Positions 14,001 through 25,515 of a DNA stretch of 64,000 nt are shown piece after piece. Position 1 is the stretch's first letter; each line of letters starts with the position of its first letter. Made by a program: the position numbers and the translations under genes. This DNA is from Struthio camelus (lineage: Eukaryota > Chordata > Aves > Struthioniformes > Struthionidae): assembly GCF_040807025.1 (NCBI RefSeq), contig NC_090982.1, positions 77,293,931 to 77,357,930 of the forward strand, written 5' to 3'. The notes under the pieces are model-generated. The model was given only the letters and a program-made list of their open reading frames with translations, was not told the DNA's origin and made no database searches.

Positions 14001-17000
14001 TCAGGCTACAGAGTTTGGGGCATGTTCAGAGCCTGATGGGGCTGGACCAGGTCTGGGAGGGGTGCTGCACCCACCCCTGCTGAGAGCCCCTTGGGTGTCC
14101 TCTGCAGATGGGCTCTTCGTGACTGACTACTTCACCCGCACACCACGCAAGCTCAGCCCCTTCCGCTCCTTTGCCAGCATCGAGCTCTTCCACTTCCACA
14201 TCCCCGAGGACACGGTCATTGCCGTCTGGAACCTCATCACCTTCAAGGAGCAGGGTGGCACCTTTGGGGACCAATGCCCAGACCGCAGCATCACCGTGTG
14301 AGTAAGCAGCCTTCCCCTGCCTGTTCTCTGCCTATTCCCTGCCTGCCCTTTCCTGCCCCCTGCCCAGACTTACCCTGGAGCCTGTCTGCTTCTTGCTTGC
14401 ACATGCATGCACACCCACCCACATTTACATGCATGCACACACAAGTACAGAGGAAGCCTCATGCATGTACATGCACACCCATCTGGGCATACATATGCAT
14501 GTACACAAATGCATACCTGTGCACACACACATGCATGTACACACACAGCTGTGTACATACATGCACACACATGCACATATGCACATATGTGCACACGCAC
14601 ATTCAAACATGCACTCCCACACATGCATGCACACTCACTCCCCCCTAGTTGGTCTTTCCAGGACCACTGCAGACTCCATCTTACGCATGAGCAGTTTTAC
14701 TTGAACGTACATCTAAATAAGCTTACAGTCTCCAGCAAGTTCCCAGATTACAGATGGCTTCGCCGTGGTATCTTTGAATTTGCTAATAGCATGCTGATAG
14801 CGTGGAGGACAGGCCAACACGTGTAAGGCAGGCTGTCCTCACCACAGTGCCCAGCCTGGGCCCTGCTAACTGCTGTCTCTCCCATAGGTATTTCCGCTCA
14901 GGGGCTCCCTCTGTCATTAACCCACTGCATACGCACTTCCCCAGGGACACAGCTGTCCCTGGCTCCTTTGCACTGACGCTCACCTGGACCCTGCCGAACC
15001 GGACGACAGGAGTGTTCAACGTCACCAGCCCGCTCCCCGGGGACTGGTTCTTGGCTGCCCACCTACCCAAAGATGAGGGCAAGATCTCTGTCAAGGTGAA
15101 GGGCTGAGGGGGAATGTGGGGTGGGGACTCGCTATGGGACTCTGCTTGGGTCGGGCTGTCCTTCTAGGCTAGTGGCACCCAGGGGCAAATGGGGCAGGTG
15201 CCCCAAGTGGGACCATGTGGAGGGCAGGAGGACTGCCACATCCCCCTGTGGGGGTCCTGGGTGTCTCCGAAGGGAGGGGCGCTGCCCCCTGCCTCCTTGC
15301 TGCGGTGTGGGGTCAGCAACTGGGAGCTTGTGGGTCTGTGTGGCGGGGGCCCCACCTGCCCCGTGCTAACTGCTCTGCTGGTGCAGGGGCTCTACGAGGA
15401 GTGCCAGTATCTCTTCCAGCCACAGCTCATCGTGCAGCGCCTGGTGAGCATTGCCGTGCTGTACCCCGGGTACGTCACTGAGCAGAGCATGGCCCCCCAC
15501 AACCGCTCCTGCCTCTACAAGTGAGTGCAAGAAGGTCTCCTAAGGAGAGGGCAGCCTTGGGGGGGGGGTCCCCAGGGTGGAGAGGGAGCGATGTGTGCAC
15601 CCCATCAACAGGTGAGCTTAGGATGCCCCCATTCCTCTGGATCCCCTTCTGTCAAAGCGTGCCACCCCAGGCCTGGTGGTCCGCACTGAGGGGTAGGGCC
15701 TGACACTGCTGTCCTGCAGGGTGTTCGTGCCCAGCTACACATCACGCGTGCTGGTGGAGGTGCAGCGGTGCCGCGGGGCTGAGGGCTGCCCGCTCTGGCT
15801 GCGTGTGCGGGCCAAGGCCCCCCCGCTGCACAACTCCACAGCGCTGGACTGCCGGGAGCATACACCCTGCCAGCTGGCACTGGACCTGCCCTTCTGGCAG
15901 CACTGGTACTACGTGCTAGTGGAGAAGCACCCTGGGGTGCCAGGCACCGTCTCCTTCCAGGTCACCGTGCAGCTCACAGGTAAGGGAGCACAGGGTGAGG
16001 TGGGAGGAGGCACAACCTTGATCCTGCTTGGGGGACTGGTGGGGGTGCAAGGGGGGCCCACAGGATCTGGCCCCAGCTGGGCACACGGTGACTCCCCACT
16101 CTGCAGGGATGGGGATACTAGGAGGTGCAAAGAGGTGTTGGTGCTGGGATACAGATGTAGGTGAGCAGTGGGTCAGGAGAGGAGGCAGGAGCTAAGACAA
16201 GAGGGAGGTGGGGGAGGGTGCAGGGGGCTGAAGGGGCTGTGTGGTGCCTGGGGTGACGGTTCTGCCCCCAGACTGCTCCAGACCCAGCCTGGCCCGGCCA
16301 CCCTTCCTGCCTCCCAGTGCATCCATGAACATGCCCCACTCCTTCGGCTCTGCGGGCGGCCTGGCACTGGGGGACAGCCCTCCACCCATGGACCCCAACA
16401 GCACGAAGCAGCCAAGTGCCATCCCCACCGTGTCATCTGCCAGCGAACGGTGCTGGCCAGTCCGCCCTACACTGCGCAATGAGCTGGACACCTTCTCTGT
16501 CCACTTCTACATCTTCTTCGGGCCCAACGTGTCGGTGCCTCCTGACCGCCCTGCTGTCTTCGTCATCAACCTCCTACCGGTGCTGGACAGTGGCGGGGTG
16601 CTCAACTTGGAGCTGCGGCTCAACGTGGTGAGGCAGCCGTGCGGCGTCTGGGACGGGGCCAGGCAGGCAGGGCAGCCTGCGGGAGACGGGATGGGAGATG
16701 AGGGCTTGCTGGGGCTGTGGCAGGGCAGTGGACTGGACTTGGGGTGCTCTTGGATGACGGGTTGGGGGCTGAGGTACTGGTGGGGCAGGACAGTGGACAT
16801 GATCTGGGGTGCTCTTGGGTGATGGATGTGGGGGCCAGGATGCTCCAAGGGCAGGAAAATGGGCTGGATTTGGAGTGTTTCTGGGTGATGGTCAGTGGTG
16901 TGGGGTGCTGCTAGGTGGTGTGATGTGAGCCAGGCACTATCTGAGCAGGGGACATCCCCAGCCCTGGTTTAGGACTGCTTTTTTTTCTTTCCGTTCAGAG

Positions 17001-20000
17001 CTCCCTGTGCGGCGAGAACGTGACAGTGTTTGGGTGTCTCAACCATGAGGTCCCACTGACATCTGGTGACAACGCATCGGTCACCTGCGCGACGGGTAGG
17101 GTGCACAGTGCGGCGCATGCCTGTCCTACCATAGCCTGTGTGTGCAGGGCTGGTGCTGCTGCAGGCTCGTGGGGTTCGCACCGCCGACGGGTTCGGCGAG
17201 AGGCACCAGGTCTCTGGGCACAGCGGGTGGGAAGAGGCAGAGACCGCAGGGGCATCTGGCCCCAGAGCTGGGGACACCTCAGAGCCACACAGCACCCTGG
17301 CACAGGGCACCCTGCCCTGGCACAGCTCTCCCAAGGGGACGGAGCTCCCCCTGCCCTGCTCACCCAGAGCTTTCCTTGGCTGCAGAGTCCCTGGCAGGCT
17401 TCCTGCTCTCCGTCAATGCCACGGCCAGCCTCAGCCGCCTGCGGATCCCCTACCCCCAGACGGGCAGCTGGTACCTGAGCCTGCGCTCGCTCTGTGCCAC
17501 GGAGCATGGGTAAGAGCCCCCACGTGCCCCAGCCTTGCAGGCCTGGAGGGGATGTCCCCACCTCGGCGTGCCTCTGTGTGTGCAGCCAGCCTGTGCGTGC
17601 CTGGCCCCTGCATGGCTCTGCGACTGTGCGTCACCGCGCACATGGCTTTGCGGGCGGTCTGTCTGTGTGTGAGTGTCTGCGTGGGCACGTACAGCTCTAG
17701 CTAGCGCCTGCCTGACCATCTGTGGGGCCTCGTGGCTGTAGCCTGCGTCTCTCTGCTAGGAAGCGCCCGTCAGCATGTGAGCGCTGTGCATCTGTTGGTG
17801 CCTGCCCATCTCTGCGGCAGTGCCCATCTGTACCATCCGTACCCGTCCCCATGCCTGGCAGGGGACTGGGCTATCACTACAAAGACAGGGCCTGGCTCCA
17901 TGTCTGGGGGTTGAGGGGGAGCACTGGCCAGGCTGCTGTGCCCTTGCTCTGCTCACCATCTCCAGGGACTCATCCAGTGTCTGCAGCTCTCTTCCTGGCC
18001 TCTGTGTCTGGCTGAGAGCCCTGGGGAAGAGAGAGACTGTTGCCTGCATGTGTCTGTGCGAGCGAGTGTCCATGTGAGGTTGTGCACAGTACAGATGGCA
18101 TGGTGTGCATGTTCGCCTGCATGCATGCAGGCGGCGCAGTGTGTGTGTGTTTAAGTGCATACGTGCAGGCGGCATGGTGTGTGTCTTGTGCGTGCATGCA
18201 GACAGGGCTGTGTGTGCATTTGGGTACACGCATGCAGATGGCATGGTATGCGCGTTTAGGTGCATGCGTGTGGATGGTGTGGTGTGCGTGTTTGGGTGCA
18301 CGCGTGCAGACAAGGCTATGAGTGTATTTGCATGCAAGCACGCAGACGGTTCTGTTCACATATGTGCGTGCAGATGGGGCTGTGCGCGTTCTTCATGCAC
18401 GTGTGTGCAGATTTGGCTGGGTGAGCACACGCATGAACAGCAGGCACGTGTGCATACTGCACCATGTGTATGTGTGCAGACAGTGCTATGTACATGTTTG
18501 TGCATATGTGGGTTCGTGCGTGCATACAGACAGCGCTAGGTGTGGGCTGCCCAGACGCATGCCTGCCTGTGTTCCTGCTTGTTGGAGGCTGCACATGTGC
18601 TGAGTGTGCACGCGGGGGCGGCGGGGGTGCGTGCATGGAGCTGTGTGCGTGGGAGGTGAGTGGTGGCAGGGGTGGTGTGCACATTCCAGCTCTTCAGCTA
18701 TGTTTCTAGTTCACTTGAGGTTGCCAGTTGCACTCAGTCCTTCCCTGATGCAGTCACACAGAAGCTTTGCAGGGCATTGTGTTTGCACAGCAAAATCCAG
18801 ACAAAATAGGAGCCAGCTGAATGTGTCACTAAAGGCAAAGTGGGTCTAACCACAGCCACGTTCCCATCTGCTTGTCCAGCCTGGCACAGACAATTGCATT
18901 GCAAAGACCCTTGGGGACCAGCTCTGAGGAGCCCTATCAAGCACCAAACCAACTCGTTACTTCACTTGCTTACCCCTGTGTCTCCCCTCACCAGCAAAGT
19001 CAGGGTGCCGCACCAAGTGCGGCAGGGCTGAGGGTGCCTTTGGTGGAGGTGGGAGCTGCTCGAGGGCTGTGAGGTGCACAGAGCGGTTGTTTCGCTCGAG
19101 GCGCGAATGGGCTGGGCGCTGACCCCGTGCTCCTGTGCGGCAGGTTCGAGCCCTGCACCAACGTGACGGCTGAGGTGTACCTGCGCGCCTACCTCTCGCC
19201 CTGCATCAACGACTGCGGCATCTACGGCCAGTGCAAGCTGCTGCGCACCAACAATTACCTGTACGCTGCCTGCGAGTGCAAAGCAGGTGAGAGCTGCCCA
19301 GGAGCCCACGGTGCCCCCTGCCCCCAGAGGCCTCCCCTGGTATCCTCCCCTCCTGTCCTTGCTATTGCTGCTGGCCCAGGTGAGACATGGCCTCTGCAGG
19401 GCGCTGGAAAGGGGCTTCCCTGCTCCCTCCCCGGCGCCTGTGGGCCGTGCCGGGGTGCTGCAAGGGTGACGGTGGCTCTCCCCTGCCCACAGGCTGGAAT
19501 GGCTGGGGTTGCACAGACAATGCTGAGGCCTTCTCCTACGGCTTCCAGCTCCTCTCCACGCTGCTGCTGTGCCTCAGCAACGTCATGTTCGTGCCTCCCG
19601 TGGCCATCGCCGTCCGCAGCCACTACCTCCTGGAAGCCGCCGTGTACATCTTCACCATGTTCTTCTCCACCGTGAGTGTGGGGTGGGGGCAGCCCTGAGA
19701 TATGCGAGTGTGACGCGGGGCGTGATGCGGGGCGGCTCTCACCCCTTCTCCTCTCCCCACCCCTAGTTCTACCACGCCTGCGACCAGCCGGGCATCGTGG
19801 TCTTCTGCATCATGGACTACGACGTGCTGCAGTTCTGCGACTTCCTGGGCTCCCTCATGTCCGTCTGGGTCACCGTCATTGCCATGGCCCGGCTCCAGCC
19901 CGTGGTCAAGCAGGTGAGTGCAGGGAGTGGGCAACCTGGGCGCAGGGCGGCCGTGCGCGCCTGGGAGGGGAGCCCTGGCGCCGGGCAGCGCGCCCAGCCT

Positions 20001-20731
20001 CACGGGCGCCCCGCTGCCGCCGCAGGTGCTGTACCTGCTGGGCGCCATGCTGCTCTCCATGGCTCTGCAGATGGACCGCCACGGGCTCTGGAACCTCCTC
20101 GGGCCCAGCCTCTTCGCCTTAGGCATCATGGCCATCGCCTGGGTAAGGAGCCCGGTGCCCTCCCGGGGCCGGGCTGCCCCCTTCCCCGTCCCTCTGCGTC
20201 CCCATTGCTGCCCAGCCACTCATCTCCGCGTGCACCCACTCGTCTCAGCTGCCCTGGGCTGCCTTCACCCTTCCCCTGGGGAACAACCCTCCCCGGCTCG
20301 TCCCCGCGGTGCATGGGACACAGCCCGGTCGTGGTGGGGCCATGCCAGTGCACCCTGCTCCCCGGCGCTCACGGCCCCGTTTCCCCCCACCCCAGACGGC
20401 TCGCACCATCCGCCGCCGCCACTGCTACCCGCCGACCTGGAAGCGCTGGGCTTTCTACCTGTGCCCCGGGGCGCTGATCGCCGCCGCCGCCGTGCTGCTC
20501 TACGCCTTCGTGGAGACGGAGGAGAACTACTTCTACATCCACAGCATCTGGCACCTGCTCATCGCCGGCAGCGTGGGCTTCCTGCTGCCGCCCCGCTCCA
20601 AGCCCAGCGGGCGCCTGGGGCCGCTGCCCCGCCGCAAGGGCTGCGGCTACCAGCTCTGCGTCAACGAACAGGAGGAGCTGGGTCTGGTCGACCCTGCCGT
20701 GGCCTCCATCAACAGCATTTGCACCAGCTGA
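11050..20731 (+). CDS. TMEM8B: transmembrane protein 8B (PGAP6/TMEM8 family, CREST superfamily)
   Basis: Thirteen exons: 11050-11155, 14108-14297, 14888-15095, 15387-15520, 15720-15979, 16272-16627, 16999-17095, 17386-17509, 19144-19286, 19493-19671, 19767-19913, 20026-20142 and 20396-20731. All phases agree and give 798 residues. Exon 1 encodes a leucine-rich signal peptide. Next comes a beta-rich extracellular region with several N-glycosylation sequons, then an EGF-like module ([11 protein letters not shown] to CECKAGWNGWGC). The C-terminus is a seven-helix CREST-type domain with [17 protein letters not shown] and HSIWH, the family's conserved Ser, His/Asp and His positions. From residue 318 (MNMPHSF) on it follows human TMEM8B closely, through [25 protein letters not shown] and [23 protein letters not shown]. 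Paralogue PGAP6 acts as a GPI-specific phospholipase A2; TMEM8B activity is less certain. Confidence 0.95.
11195..12130. repeat. minisatellite in TMEM8B intron 1
   Basis: About 900 bp of degenerate tandem units of roughly 20-45 bp built on GTGCAATGGGGCACG and GGTATGAGGCACAC words, drifting along the array. It leaves all frames open on the minus strand and produces long spurious ORFs rich in His, Pro, Cys and Thr. The intron runs from 11156 to 14107. Confidence 0.9.
12416..12451 (+). repeat. (GGCCCC)6 hexanucleotide repeat in TMEM8B intron 1
   Basis: Six perfect GGCCCC units; the minus strand therefore reads GGGGCC. The array lies in a second CpG-rich patch of intron 1 (about 12130-12480) that could act as an alternative promoter, although no exon was identified there. 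Confidence 0.9.
12960..13015. repeat. CA-rich microsatellite
   Basis: Interrupted CACACA/ACACAG run in TMEM8B intron 1, followed by GCACAC variants. The remainder of the intron (13016-14107) shows nothing exon-like. Confidence 0.8.
14385..14645. repeat. ACATGCAC-type microsatellite in TMEM8B intron 2
   Basis: Alternating purine-pyrimidine repeat of ACATGCAC, TACATGCA and CACACA words between coding exons 2 and 3. Such tracts can adopt Z-DNA and are length-variable. Confidence 0.85.
18090..18640. repeat. GT-rich minisatellite in TMEM8B intron 8
   Basis: Degenerate units of about 38 bp combining GTGCATGCGTG, GGCATGGTGTG and GTGTTTGGGTGCA words, inside the longest internal intron (17510-19143). 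It is not coding; the open frames on both strands follow the repeat. Confidence 0.85.
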
Positions 20732-23700
20732 TGCCACCGGCGTCCCGGACTCCTCTGGCTGGCGAGCAGAGCCAGGCCCCTCGGGTTGGAGCCACGGACA
20801 GCAGCCCTGCGGGGCCAGGCGGCTGCTCACTTCCCACGTGGGCTTTGCCCGGTGCTCCCGATACCAGGCAGGATGAGTGCCGCCGGCGCCTGGGCTGGGT
20901 GCAGCCGCAGTGCCCATCCTGGGAGCGCCAGGACTCTCTGGGTGGACACAGAGTTGCCAGTGCCACCGTGTTATTGCAATTACAGCCCGGTTGAACTTGT
21001 TCCCAGGAGTTGCTGCAGCTCAGTCCAGTGCAGGTCTGGGGGGTCTCGAGGCTGAGCTGGGGCTGGGGACCCCTGCAGCAGCCCAGGCCGGGCGGGCAGG
21101 GGTGCCCGCATGGCCACGCTCACCCCTTCCCCGGGCTGCTGAGGCTGGCAGAGCCCTGTGGGCCCGGGGGACCTGGCCTGGCAGGGGCAGAGGAAGGCGA
21201 TTCACGGGCTGTGGGCTCTGCTCTGGTCCCTTGGTGCCAGGACTCAGGCTGGGGCTCTCTGGGCTGTGTCTCTCTGGGGCTTGGAGCAGTGAGAGTTGTT
21301 CGTGGGCTGGACTGGGGAATCATGCCTCTGTGCTGCTACAGGATGGCCGTCGCGGCCCAGGGATGCGGCACAGCCGTGCCACAGCGGCCTTGTGCCAGGA
21401 AGGCACCGAGCTTCCCGCGGCGGTGGAGAACGGACTCGGGCTTCGGCTCTGCCTTGGCGCCCTGCCAGGGTGCGGGGGCCCAGCATAGCTCCCAGCCCCT
21501 CCGCTGACAGCCGGCGGGAGGCACGGCTCTTGCTTGCATGTTGTTGCCCTGCAGTGCTACCAGCACCTCTGGGCCAGCAGGCGGGGCCTCCACCTTCTCT
21601 CCTTGCCTCCCAGACCCGAGGGCTCCCCTGGATTGGCACCCTGGGGTGCACGCAGATGTGTCGATGGGCTCCCCGTTGCCTCTGGACGCAGCTGTGCTGG
21701 GAACACCTCTTTAATGACTGCCAGAGCCATGGCCAGGGACACAGAGCTACCTCCAGGCACCCCAGCCCCACCAGCTGGCCATCTGTCCCCAGGCTCAGCA
21801 CCCCAGGGCAGTCCCAGGACAGAGGGCCGGGTCCTGGGGGCACCATCACGTCACGCAGCACGGTGCCTCTTGCGGGTGTGAGGACCCTGGAGCCGAAGGA
21901 GCCGTTCTGAGAGGTGGTGGACCTGGGGTTGGCTGCAGCTCGTCTGTGCGGTCTGGGGTCTCTGAAGGTCTGGGCGTACATCCTACAGGGCATGAGGGAA
22001 GCAGGCTGGTCTGTGGCCGAGCCCTGGTGCAGGGCTTCATCTGAGGAGGCCTTGGCATGGTGCAGGGTGGCTGGTGAGAGGGGGGTGACCAGGTGCTCAC
22101 TGTCTCTCCCTCCTCCCCGTGCTCACTGAGCACCTTGGTGTGCAGGTGCACCCACCCAGGCAGGGTGCAGTGGCAACTCCGCATTCATGTTGGTGCCACC
22201 AGTGATGAGCAGCTCCTTGCTCAGGAGGGAGCTGGTCTCTGCAAGGCTCCAAGCATCACTGCCAGGGGGGTGTTGCATGGACTCAGGATCCCAACTAATT
22301 CGGGGCAACTCCATCTCAGCCCCTACTCCTTGCTGCCCTTGTGGTCAGGCCCATGGGCACAGCACTGATCTGAGCTGCTGAAGACCATGGCATGGTGGTA
22401 AGCACCTGGGCTCTGCACATGGAACAGGTATGTGGCATCTCCACCCTGCTCCTGTGCCTCCGCTTGCTCAGCACCTCTGGCTTCATGTGCCTGAGCATGA
22501 GGAGGCTGCGCAGAGCCCTGGACATCACCCGGTGCAGGGCCATGGCCAGCGCCAGCAGGGCCAAGGAGCTGCAAACGCAGGTGTCCTATCTGTGCTGCCA
22601 TACCATGGCCTGCACACATGGGAATGGGGCCAGGCCTTAGGGCCAGGCAGCAGGGCTAGGGAGGCAGAAAGCTCTGCAGAGACTGATGTGCCCAAGGAGC
22701 CCCTACTCTGTGGCACCCAGCACCCTGGGGACCAGCCCATGAGGGAGCGCGTGCTGCAGAGAGCAGGTCTGCCCCACGCCCCAGCTGGAAACACACAGAC
22801 CCCCCCCCCCCCCCACCAGCTTGGTCCCCTCTGGGATCACCATGAACCCCTGGGCTCTTCTCAGCCCCACTTTCTGGGGGTTCTGACTTTCTGAGGTCAG
22901 TCCTGCTCCTGCATGCCCTCATCCCAGCGCTCACCTCCTGACTCAGCAGAGCCACCTGCCAGCTGCCCCCCTCCCTGCACCCCCCGGGACAGAGCCCAGC
23001 GCAAGGAGATTTACTGGATGCCTAACAGGATTAGCAACCGCAGGCGGGCAGGCAGCTCTGTAATAGGATTGCAATCTAATTAAACCTGCTGCTTGGGAGC
23101 TGGGCCCCAGCTGGCCAGAGCGGAGCTGGCTCAGGGGGCTGGGGGGCAGGTGGTGGGGACAGCGAGTACCGGCACGGCCAGAGCAGCAGGAGGGCTGACC
23201 TGGTGAGGACTGCAGCCTCCTGCAAGCATCTACCTTGGGCTGGCACCTCCTGCCCTAGGTCCCCACCATGCCCCATCCTCTGCCCAGCTCTCTACCAAAA
23301 GGGATCTGGCTAGTATTGCCCGCCCCTAGGCTTGCCGAGGGCTGCCTACACCCCTTCTCTGTGGCCATCAGCTGTGATCCTGCCCTTCAGCACATGCCCA
23401 GGGTCGGGAGCCCACAGCGGCTACGGTAGGCTCAAGCCTTTGCTCCAGGCATCCCCATGCATAGCTTGGGCAGGCCAGACCCAGCTCCCCGGCACCGCGA
23501 AGCCCTGCAGCTGGAGGAGCTCCAATTCGAAGCAGCAGCCGCTGGGTGCGAGAAGGCTGTGGGGAATGAGCCCCGGCACGGAGTCATGCTGGGCAGCTCT
23601 GCACGGCCCGGACAGCGGGGCAGGGTCCGTTCTTGCCCCTTGTCGCTGCGCACAGGGAACTTTGGGACAGTCATGGTGTGTGCACCCACTGCCTGCCTGT

Positions 23701-25430
23701 GCCTCCCCCTTCACCGTGAGATCAGCCTCCAGCCCTTCCTCTGCCAGGCAAAATGCCGTGTCTGGTCCAGCCAGGCCACCAATTAAGGATTAATTTTTAA
23801 TTAAAAACATTGCTCACTTCACCAAGTCCAATTGCATCTCCTTGGCAGTAGCAGCCCCCAGAGGATGAGGAGCTCAGCTTTCAAAACAGCCTCTACGTGA
23901 ACAACACACTCAGGCGCGGTGCGCTCTGAACACAAGGCCTGGCCGCCCCAGCATGATGCACCAGCCCAGCATATGGTCCCTTGCTTAAGCACTCTGTTTT
24001 TATGGTGAGGTCGGTGCTCCATGCAACATCCTTACCCCTTCCAACCGCCTCAGCCCACCACTGTGGCTGTGAAGCACAAAACCTCTCTTGCATGTTAGTA
24101 CAGACCCTACAATAACAAAGCCTAGAGAGCATCCAGCAGGAAGCATGGCTGTGGCAGCATGTTCCCATTGCAGCCAGCTGCAAGGGCCTGCCCCATGGCA
24201 GGGAAGGGGTGGCACAAGCATGTCCTGATGCTGCCCCGGCAGCCTGGAGAGGTCCTGGCAGCCGATCTGGGACATGATGTCCGTGAGTTATCTCATGATC
24301 ATGTGAAATACCAGGCAAGAGGCCGCTCTGCTGGGAGCAGCTCCTGAGGTCGCAACACGCTGCAAGGGCTCAGCACTGGGCTGCTCTTGGGAGCTGATGC
24401 AGAGCGATTTGCGCAGATAGGGAGAGCACATGTGCTGCGTGGTGTGGGGGTCAGGACAGCTCCCGGGGCCTGGTGCAGAGCTGTAGGGAGCAGAGCATCC
24501 TGCATGGCAGCAGGGCCGTGCAGGGTGCACATGTGAGCTCCCCTGCACCGGGCACCCCACTGGGGAGCTGGGCTCTGGCAGAGGAGCCCAGCGAAGCTTG
24601 GAGGAGCCATACACAGGCTTTGCTTTGCTTCTTCTCCAGGCTGCCGGGGCGGCTTGGTGCTAGCTCTCATTTTAATTAAACCTGCGATTCCATTTTTCAT
24701 CTCAAGGACGGGCTAAGCGGCTGAGTGGGCGCCGAGGGAGGGAGCCAAGCCAGGGAGCATGAGGAAGGTCCGAGCGCTCCATGTGAGCCCAGCCCGGGAC
24801 CCTGGCCCCCCCCAGTGGCACGTCCCTTTCCCCAGACAGCGCAGTGCAGCCTGGCTGTGAGCTGGGAATCACCCCTCCCCGCATCCCTGCTAGCCCGGGC
24901 AGGGCAGAGGCACGGCTTTGCAGGACCACAGACACCTTGCAGGCCATGTGGGGAGGCGCTTTGCAGGGTTGGGGAGCAGGACGTGCCCAAGCCGGCCTTG
25001 CAGCGTGGTTTCTGACTTGGGGCATGTCACCCTATTCAGTGCATGTCCTGAGGGTGAGGGTAGGAGCCCAGAGCCCCCTCTCCCACAGGACACCCAGCCC
25101 AGGGTAGGTGGCACCACGCTTCCCACCAAGCCCTGGTGGGAACGTGCCCCAGGTCCCTGTCGCCCTCCTTGGGGCAGTCTGTAGCCTGCCCTCCTCCGCA
25201 GCTTCCCTCTGCCTTGCTCAGGAGCAATGGCTTGTCCGTGAGCCTCACCAGCACATCTCCCCGGGTCTCTGCCCCGCCACCGTGTCTCGGCTCAGCAAGG
25301 GTGCTCTTTTGGGTGGCTCTGGGCGAAGGCTGGGCTCTCAGCCAGCTGAGTTCCCGAGTCCCCTATGGGTACCCTCCCCCCCGCCCCCGCCACAGCAAAC
25401 AGCCTTCCTGATACGCCATCCCTGCCTCTC
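20732..25430. other. TMEM8B 3' flank and intergenic sequence
   Basis: No gene supported. A canonical AATAAA was not found close to the TMEM8B stop; GTGTTATTGCAATTAC at about 20969 is the only AT-rich candidate region. A pure C run lies at about 22800-22815. Short AT-rich, homeodomain-like segments (TCTAATTAAACC at about 23074, TAATTTTTAATTAAAAA at about 23791, TTTTAATTAAACC at about 24669) stand out from the GC-rich surroundings and could be conserved non-coding elements. This is inference from composition only. Confidence 0.4.
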
Positions 25431-25435
25431 CCAGG

Positions 25436-25515
25436 CATAGCAACCTCGTCACCATGGCAACGATGTCCCTATAACAACCAGGTACATCTGACATCCCCAT
25501 GGCAACCTACTCCCC
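25436..25515. promoter_or_regulatory. RFX X-box palindrome and neighbouring half-sites
   Basis: GTCACC-AT-GGCAAC at 25448-25461 is a full match to the RFX X-box consensus GTNRCC(0-3)RGYAAC. Flanking half-sites occur within 60 bases: AGCAACC at about 25439 and CATGGCAACC at about 25499. RFX factors bind such sites in ciliary-gene and MHC class II promoters. No exon was recognised next to this cluster, so it may be a distal element. Confidence 0.55.

Noticed and set aside
22380-22640. Possible olfactory-receptor remnant (a neighbour of TMEM8B in mammals)
   Set aside because: A few words such as MASASRAKELQT recall the TM6 region of receptors, but no other receptor motif (MAYDRY, PMYFFL, NPxIY) occurs in any frame nearby.
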